A stretch of 64,000 nucleotides of DNA from Hibiscus mutabilis (lineage: Eukaryota > Streptophyta > Magnoliopsida > Malvales > Malvaceae), in NCBI GenBank assembly GCA_019671005.1, contig CM033725.1, positions 35,796,678-35,860,677 on the forward strand, in the 5' to 3' direction. Positions 57,901-64,000 of the stretch are shown piece after piece (within the stretch, counting starts at the first letter, position 1; the number at the start of each line of letters is the position of its first letter). Made by a program: the position numbers and the translations under genes. The notes beneath the pieces were generated by a model. The model saw only the letters and a list, made by a program, of their open reading frames with translations. It was not told the DNA's origin and did no database searches.

Positions 57901-59370
57901 CCCATTTCAGTTTCTGGAAGGAATGCAAGAACATCAACAACGATCAGATTTGAAAGCGTAAGAAAGAATTTCTCCACAAACATCTAAAACCTTTTTCTAC
58001 CAGCAATACACTCAAAAAGTTCTACCTGCCCAAAATGGAGGCACCCCACTCAATAGTATATACAGAATAACACCGGCACTCCACACATCTGCTTCAGGTC
58101 CATAATGCTTCCGTAAAACCTCTGGTGCAACATAGTATGGACTCCCAACAACATCAGAGAAAGATTCACCTAGAAAGATAGGGGAAAAAACTGTAAGTTT
58201 TTGTAAAAGAATGATACAATAAGACATCCTTAAATATTTATGACACTCGGCAAAATTAAATAAGGCTAAGAAATAAGACATCCAACAACATTTGGTGCTG
58301 CTTATCATTGCAGTTACAGGCACAAAAATATTAGTAACAGCATACCAGAAACAGGCTATGCTCTGTTAACCTATGTGTATATTCATGCATATGTGCAAGC
58401 CATTCCTCCTTCCTTTCACCCTTGCAAAGCCAAGTAATCAATTCACCAAGTACAAGCTAGTTAGGCTCAGTTATATAAATAACTTTAAGCAGTACCGAAG
58501 TTTGTTGAATTCCAGTCAATTGGCCTTTCTTTTTCCTATATTATACACAACAAAAGCATATAAGGCTTTCTTCCCCAGTCTACTCCGACCACCTGCTAAT
58601 CAGTCCATTTCCTCCTATTGGCAATTGAGTATTGATATTCCAGCTAATACTAGAGTGTGCAAAATCAAAGTGCTCATAACACTGCACATGAAATTGGTGT
58701 GTTTGACTATTTCAGGATCAGGATTTCAAGCCAAATGAAATGCAAACCCTAGTTTCCCAACAAAGATAAAAACACAACATGGCATCTGTGAAAGAAAGCC
58801 AATCAGATTGGAAAAGATTGAAAAGAAAAAACCTGGCTTGTAGAAAACAGACAACCCAAAGTCAGTGGCCTTGAGGGCAGCATCTTCCTCAACAGTATCA
58901 AACAAGAAGTTCTCAGGCTTAAGATCTCTGTGCATAACCCCAAGAGAATGGCAAGCTTCAACAACCCCAACAATGGTTTTGATCAACTTGGCAGCCTCCC
59001 TCTCACTGTAATGACCTTTCTTGACTATCCTGTCAAAAAGCTCACCGCCCTCACAGAGCTCCATCACCAAGTGCACGGACACCTGGTCCTCGTAGGTGCC
59101 CCTGATCCTCACCACGTGTGGGTGCTCGGACAGGTGGTGCATTATCTGGATTTCCCTCCAAACGTCGTCGTAGTCCTCTTGGCAAATCAGCTTCCGCTTT
59201 GGGATTGACTTGCAGGCCAACTGCTGCTCTGTTGACTTGTGGGTGCAGAGGTATGTAGTCCCAAACTGGCCTTGCCCCAGCTTCTTCCCCAAGCTGTAAT
59301 GCTCCCCTAAGCTTGGGGTCTGGTAGGGAAGAACCATTGTGGGTTTCGTCCCTGAGCTTGGTTTGCTCAT
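54979..59370 (-). CDS. CPK12: calcium-dependent protein kinase, CPK4/11/12 group, seven exons, intact
   Basis: A Ser/Thr kinase switched on directly by Ca2+; Arabidopsis CPK4/11/12 act in abscisic-acid signalling. CDS exons, 5' to 3': 59370-58833, 58169-58026, 57913-57761, 57329-57214, 55718-55551, 55441-55217 and 55134-54979. All introns are GT-AG and the sum is 1,500 nt, giving 499 aa plus TGA. Seen: Gly loop GQGQFG (32-37), Lys54, Glu73, HRDLKPEN (147-154), DFG (170-172), then an autoinhibitory junction (FSAMNKLKKMALR) and four EF-hand loops at about 339-350, 375-386, 411-422 and 445-456, each with the canonical D...G...E pattern. The start MSKPSSG has no Gly2, so no N-myristoylation; this fits CPK4/11/12, which are soluble. 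An in-frame ATG at 59445 would add 25 residues but is less like the family. LICQEDYDDV and KKGHYSEREAAKLIK favour CPK12 over CPK4/11; the exact orthologue is not certain. Confidence 0.93.
55719..57213 (-). other. 1.5-kb fourth intron of the CDPK gene
   Basis: The largest intron, from donor GTAAGTAA at 57213 to acceptor TTAG at 55719. It lies between the exon ending in KKMALR and the exon encoding the first EF hand. It is AT-rich, with no inserted element or frame recognised. Confidence 0.8.
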
Positions 59371-59630
59371 ATTCCTGGTTTTCTTTTCTACTGTAAATTT
59401 CAAGTTTTCGGGTGAGAGAGAAAAGATTGTTTTCACTTTTGACACCCAATATCACACCATATTCAGATTCAATCAACCTTTGCTTTTTGCTATGCCTTGT
59501 ATTGTAATGAATAAAATTGGACGGGGGTACTGCAATAAGCCAATACTCAAAAAAGAGAGAAAGTAGACTCAAGACCTTGACGATGAATATGATGGAAGAA
59601 GAAAAGCTTAACCCAAGGGAGGGGCAATTA

Positions 59631-59645
59631 TTATTAAATAAATAG
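59631..59645 (-). promoter_or_regulatory. possible TATA element of the CDPK gene
   Basis: The minus strand reads CTATTTATTTAATAA about 260 bp before the chosen ATG at 59370. That would give a leader of roughly 230 nt. Position and composition only; other AT-rich sites are possible. Confidence 0.25.
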
Positions 59646-59699
59646 AATGATAAGAAGAAGTAAAAGTCTTGACAAATTACCATACATGGCATCAGCAGT

Positions 59700-60489
59700 G
59701 TAAGAATGTTAAAGCTTTACCCATTTTGTGTGTCAGACGCTGTCCCTTAGTGTCAGCTGCTGATGTGGTATTACCCTTATTTTGTATTTCAAGACAAGAT
59801 CTGTGTGCTGAGTTAGATTCCCCGTCCCTTTTGTCATTCCATTTTTCCCTTTTGTTTGCTATTGAAATTCCTATGTGCTGCCCCTCTAGTTCTGGTTTCA
59901 AGCACAAGTTACTGAACTCTTTGTCAAAAATAAAAAAAAAGTTACTGAACAACTCATTTTCTTTTTTTGTTTTAATATTTAGTTACCGCAATAAAATTAA
60001 TGTTACTGATTAATTGGTTAGCAACTTATTCCAAAATATAAATAATAACATATATTTTGAAGAAAGATTTTTTAAGAAAATTTTTTGTTATTCAGGCCAT
60101 GTAAACGCGTCTTTTAATTTTATGGGTTAAAATTTTAATTTAGAGTTTAAAGTTTAGGGGTTTAGGTTGTAGGATTTATAATTTAAGATTAGTGCTTAGA
60201 ATTTAGGCTTAGGGTTTAGTTTTTAGGGTTAGGAATTTAGGATTTGAGTTTTATAGTGTAAATATACAGGCTTGTATAAAATTAGTTTTACACAGACAGT
60301 GTACGAAAAATTTACCCATTTTTTAAACCAAAAAAAAATCTAATTATTTTTTATAACTTTATGTATTTAACCAATTATCAATTATTCTAATTTATTAAAT
60401 TATGTAATATAAAGATACGTCTTTTTATAAGGGTTATATTTTGATACATAAATTATGTAAAAATATTTACATAATCATTCTTTAACAGC
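59700..60489. other. intergenic region upstream of the CDPK gene with telomere-like words
   Basis: No gene seen. The stretch 60125-60245 carries repeated degenerate TTTAGGG/TTAGGGTTTAG words on the plus strand (TTTAGGGGTTTAGG, TTAGGGTTTAG, TTTTTAGGGTTAGG), resembling the plant telomere unit TTTAGGG. The remainder is AT-rich. Confidence 0.45.
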
Positions 60490-60739
60490 ATTGCTTAGCC
60501 TCTTCTACTTTTGATCATTGTTTACATCATAGGGACAAACTTGGGAGAAAAACCCCTCACGGTGACCTCACAAGATCTATGCAAGTAGGTTGTTCCTTTG
60601 AACCTAGATATTGGAATCTCCAGTCAACTAGATAAAGTTTTCCTTCACACAACGCCTTAAAGTTTTCTAGCCTTTAATCACATTCATTTCGATGTGTTTC
60701 TCAACCTGATTTTAATTTTACCCTCTAGTTAGCGAATTT

Positions 60740-61141
60740 GCAATGTTATCGTTTGATCTTACAAAATCAATAGAGATAACTTCATTTGAAATCAATTGTC
60801 TAACGATATTATGTCGACGACGTTTATGTCTGGACTTATCATTATACATAAAACTTTATGCTCTACCAATTGTTGCTTGATTATCACAATGTATGCTTAT
60901 TGTGGGCACAGACTTTGGCCATTCTGGAATATCCTCCAAGAAATTCCAAAGCCATTCAGCTTCTTCTTTAGACTTATCTATAGTTACAAACTCATATTCC
61001 AATGTGGATCTGATTTTAATCGTTTTTTCTTTAGGATTTTCATGACATAACTTACCATCCCAAAGTGCAAATATATCCACTTGTGCCTTTAGTATCTTGA
61101 ATGTTAGATATCCAACTAGCATCAGAGTGTCCTTCTAAAAC
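60740..61141 (-). pseudogene. copia RNase H, main part
   Basis: VLEGHSDASWISNIQDTKGT (first catalytic Asp region) starts at the solo-LTR junction. Then STLEYEFVTIDKSKEEAEWLWNFLEDIPEWPKSVPTISIHCDNQATIGRA (61001-60856) supplies the E and second D. The reading continues through RRRHNIVRQLISNEVISIDFVRSNDNIANSLTRG to a stop near 60740. The front portion is shifted in frame relative to the centre. Confidence 0.75.
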
Positions 61142-61146
61142 AGCAC

Positions 61147-62279
61147 TGATGTGATCTCGCCCTCGAGGTTGAAGTTGAGACACCCGTGTTCCTGATCAAA
61201 TTAAGGATGCCCCGAACTATGTAGACCTCGAATTGAAACTCAATTGAAATGATGCGGAAATAGTGGATTAATGTATGAAGTGTTTGATGATGGATAATTG
61301 ATGGATTTGAAATGTTTGAATGTTTAAGAATGGATTGTGACCTACTAGTTATAATAGAACTAGGAACCAACGATATCAAAGGGGGTGAGCGCCACGCTTA
61401 GAAAGTGATAAATTCGATAGGAAGATGCCACAAGGAAACCTTGATAAGTCAAAGATAAAATAAGTAAGACAAACTCAAACTTATATTTTGTATTTCAAAA
61501 GTATTCTCAAGTCTATCTTTACAAATGAAGGATTATGATCTTTATATAGGCTTACAAAGTAGGTGAAAGGATAAAAGAAATAATTAATCTAAATACATGA
61601 ATAAAATAGATTCATTTAGATACATTCTCCAAGGTGAATGAATGGCTTTTGGATGCTTCAATAAACTGTATTAAATAGGTTCATGCATGAATCTGCCCAT
61701 TATATCAATGTATCATGAATCCTTGATCTCCAAGCCTTTTAATGTCATCCATTCATGTATTTGGAGATGAATGTATTGCCAAAGCTTCTTGAACCTTCTG
61801 GGTGCCTTCCATAATTGATTTAGGAAGATGAATGAATAAATTTGATGCTTCTTTCCCCTTGTAGACGTCCATGCATGTATGAATTAAGAAAATGTGAAAC
61901 CAATGTATTTGAAGGGTGAATGCATATAATTCCAAGCCTAGAATGTTCCAACTCTCCATGAATGAACATCCTTGAGTATGGTGGCTGCATGTAACATCCC
62001 AAAGTCTTGCAAATGTATTGTATATGCCATCCAAACCTTCCGAATGAAACATGCATGCTAGCTTTCCTCCAAATTTGTGTGACCATAAACATGTTGCATG
62101 GTGGAGGTTCTTTCTTGGGATCAAAATAGGCCTTTAAAAATTCAAACTTGCTTCAAACAACTTGAATTAATCTCGTATGAGCTTCTTGAGGCTTCTCGAA
62201 TGCTAATAACTTTCCTTGATCAAATGGTCTCGTAAAAGTTACTGAGAACCTTGCAAGGCTCGTAGCCGTACTCACATCA
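61147..62279. mobile_element. solo LTR (1,133 bp) inserted in the copia RNase H
   Basis: The plus strand starts TGATGTGATCTCGCCC and ends GTACTCACATCA, i.e. TG...CA with TGATGTGA/TCACATCA inverted ends. It is flanked by AGCAC (61142-61146) and AACAC (62280-62284), a 4-of-5 target duplication. Copia coding on the two sides reconnects in frame if this block and one target copy are left out, which fixes the boundaries well. It is rich in CATGCATG, ATGAATG and GAATGTTT words and has no coding region. Which superfamily it belongs to is not known. Confidence 0.78.
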
Positions 62280-62289
62280 AACACGATCT

Positions 62290-63400
62290 CTGAAAAAATG
62301 TAATCCATAATCCCCGAGTATATCTAAGATATTCTAGTACCCTCACAATCATTTTCAGTGGTTTTCATACAGATTGCTTATGAATCTGCTTAAACTGCTC
62401 ATAGTGAAAATAATATCTGATTTAGCTCAGCTCATGAGGTACATTGACTGTCTATGACCCTTGCATATTCCACTTGGTCAACACTTTGACCTTTGTTCTT
62501 GGACAAATGTTGGCTTGTTTCTATTGGCTACACAATAATCATCATTGCCAATTTTCTCAAGAATCTTATCCATATAATGTGACTGAGTTACTATGCAGCC
62601 TTCAAGTGACCGTTTGATTTGGATGCTCAAAATCGTATCGGCTAGTTACATATCTTTCATGTCAAATATTGAATTTAACATGTCTTCGGTATGTTTACCA
62701 ATTTATTGTTGCTTCCAATAATGAGTATGCCATTAACATACAAACATAGAATAATATATCCAATTTTGGTATTTTGACATATAAATATTTGTCACACTCA
62801 TTAATTTTGAAGTCGTGTGTCATCATGACACTGTCAAACTTCTCGTGACATTTCTTTGGTGCTTGCTTAAGTCCATACAATGACTCCACCAGCCTACAGA
62901 CTTTTCTCTCTTTACCTAAAATTACATGACCCTCGAGTTGTTCTATGTAAAATTTCTTCACCAAGATCTCCATTTAGGAAATCTGATTTAACATCTATTT
63001 GATGTAATTCTAGATTCCGTAAAGCAGTAATTAAAGGTATCATCCTTATGAGGTTATTCTTGATACATAAGAATATGTATCAAAATGGTCAATGTCTTCA
63101 TTTTGTCGGTAACCTTTTATAACCAATTTGCCTTGTACTTATCAATTGTTCCATCTACTTCCATTTTACATTTAAAACCCATTTAGAATTTAATGGTTCA
63201 ATTCCCAGAGAAAGATCCACTAATTTTCATGTATGGTTTTGCATGATGGAATCAATTTTACTCTTAATGGTACCATTTTCATAAGATGCCTTTATATGAA
63301 CATATAATATCATTATACGTTTGAGGTTCATCCTCTAGCATAAAGGTTAGAAAATTTGATACAAATGATTTCTCTACCTTACTTCTTTGTGTCTCTATTT
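62290..63400 (-). pseudogene. copia reverse transcriptase, decayed
   Basis: The frame 62973-62695 includes FYIEQLEGHVILGKERKVCRLVESLYGLKQAPKKCHEKFDSVMM and KYLYVKIPKLDILFYVCML, the central RT region. The YVDD box itself reads as a degraded LFYVCMLM. The part nearer RNase H is at 62440-62290 (SDIIFTMSSLSRFIS, VRVLEYLRYTRGL) with stops. The N-terminal part (63000-63300) reads only in fragments. Confidence 0.72.
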
Positions 63401-63416
63401 CAAGCTTAACCTATTA

Positions 63417-64000
63417 TTAATCATCTAAGCTATCTTTATCGATACTCTCGAAAGTTCGTTTCGCTAAACTTCGATTAACTTCCCTAGCTTTATAAGGGAA
63501 TACATTTTCAAAGAAAGATGCATTCTTTGATTCCATTATCGTATTCTTGTGAATCTCAGGGTTCTTTGATTCAAAAGCAAGAAATCTATATGTGTTGCTA
63601 TGTTCTACATAGCCAATGAAAATACAATCCACAATTTTAGGATATATTTTCATTTGTTTCGGCAATGGAGCCATTACCTCCATAAAACGCCCCACACTTT
63701 CAAGTGGTTATATGAAGTTTTTTCTTTTCCATAGCTCGTATGATGTCTTGTCTCTTTACTTGTGGGGAACCTTATTTAAAAGGTAATTAGCTGATAGAAT
63801 AATTTCCCCACATGTTAGGCATATTTTTGAAGTTTTAGTTTTTTCTGAAGTCATTTTCCAAATCATAGTATCACCATTACTCATATAAAGCTTTTCCCCA
63901 TCTTAATCATTTTATTAAGTTTGGGTTTTAACATTATGCTTATAAAGAACAATTTCTCTAAAGCTTCATCTTTGCTTTTCAGCAAATGCACAACACTAGT
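63417..64000 (-). pseudogene. copia integrase C-terminal part, partial at window edge
   Basis: The frame 63695-63417 contains YPKIVDCIFIGYVEHSNTYRFLAFESKNPEIHKNTIMESKNASFFENVFP, the typical segment after the copia integrase core. To the right, 63700-64000 reads in other frames as the core's end, with stops. The protein is incomplete in this window. Confidence 0.68.

Larger units (their letters stand above)
60490..64000 (-). mobile_element. Ty1/copia element, minus strand, open at the right edge
   Basis: In element order, right to left: integrase (about 64000-63417), RT (about 63400-62290), and RNase H (62285 onward, continuing after the inserted solo LTR as 61141-60740). RNase H has YIC-like sequence followed by GKLCHENPKEKTIKIRSTLE, FVTIDKSKEEAEWLWNFLE, SIHCDNQATIGRA, and ends in NDNIANSLTRG. 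All regions have stops and shifts. The 5' portion (LTR, gag, protease) lies beyond 64000. Confidence 0.75.

Noticed and set aside
59370..59445. Upstream in-frame ATG of the CDPK gene as the true start
   Set aside because: It would add 25 residues unlike any CPK4/11/12 N-terminus; the ATG at 59370 gives the usual short leader before VLPYQTP.
61753..62124. 123-codon minus-strand frame
   Set aside because: It is within the solo LTR at 61147-62279; composition is driven by CATGCATG words and no domain is visible.

Overview
This is a stretch of a flowering-plant nuclear genome, most likely a eudicot. The signs are intron-containing genes with GT-AG splice sites, a plant-specific calcium-dependent protein kinase, and plant LTR-retrotransposon lineages (Tat, Athila, chromovirus, copia). 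The base composition is AT-rich, and there are no bacterial-style operons. The species cannot be fixed from the sequence. Nothing here looks like a new multi-gene system: the window is one healthy gene, several gene corpses and a deeply layered transposon nest.

Layout. (1) 1-5525: a possible ClpS-like exon (680-778), a complete 2.8-kb solo LTR with a perfect CAGCA target duplication (942-3758), a short tandem repeat and a decayed copia fragment. (2) 5526-25398: a small Mutator-like foldback element split by a 19.4-kb minus-strand Tat-lineage Ty3/gypsy element (5597-25013). Its LTRs are 3.8 and 3.3 kb, with primer-binding site, polypurine tract, an extra ORF upstream of gag, gag, protease, RT, RNase H, a gutted second RNase H, and integrase. 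(3) 25399-25770: the 5' end of a broken LigB/DOPA-dioxygenase-like gene. (4) 25988-42437: a chromovirus-type LTR, a truncated minus-strand Athila element (with a 510-codon open RT-RNase H frame and an env-position ORF), then a plus-strand chromovirus remnant with chromodomain and its 3' LTR. (5) 42438-47770: foldback elements and a minus-strand copia element. (6) 48308-53418: a CLPTM1-family pseudogene carrying a 1.26-kb hairpin element with a perfect 9-bp target duplication. (7) 54979-59370: an apparently intact seven-exon CDPK gene (499 aa, group of Arabidopsis CPK4/11/12). (8) 60490-64000: another minus-strand copia element, split by a 1.13-kb solo LTR and running off the right edge.

How it fits together. 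The only gene I judge functional is the CDPK, which decodes calcium signals by phosphorylation. The CLPTM1-like and LigB-like genes were ordinary host genes that decayed, the first by point lesions, a lost splice donor and loss of its 3' end. Transposon layers can be ordered in time: foldback before Tat at 5.5-25.4 kb, and copia before the solo LTR at 61-62 kb. Stop codons in the chromovirus remnant are mostly of the C-to-T/G-to-A kind, as expected for methylated, silenced DNA.
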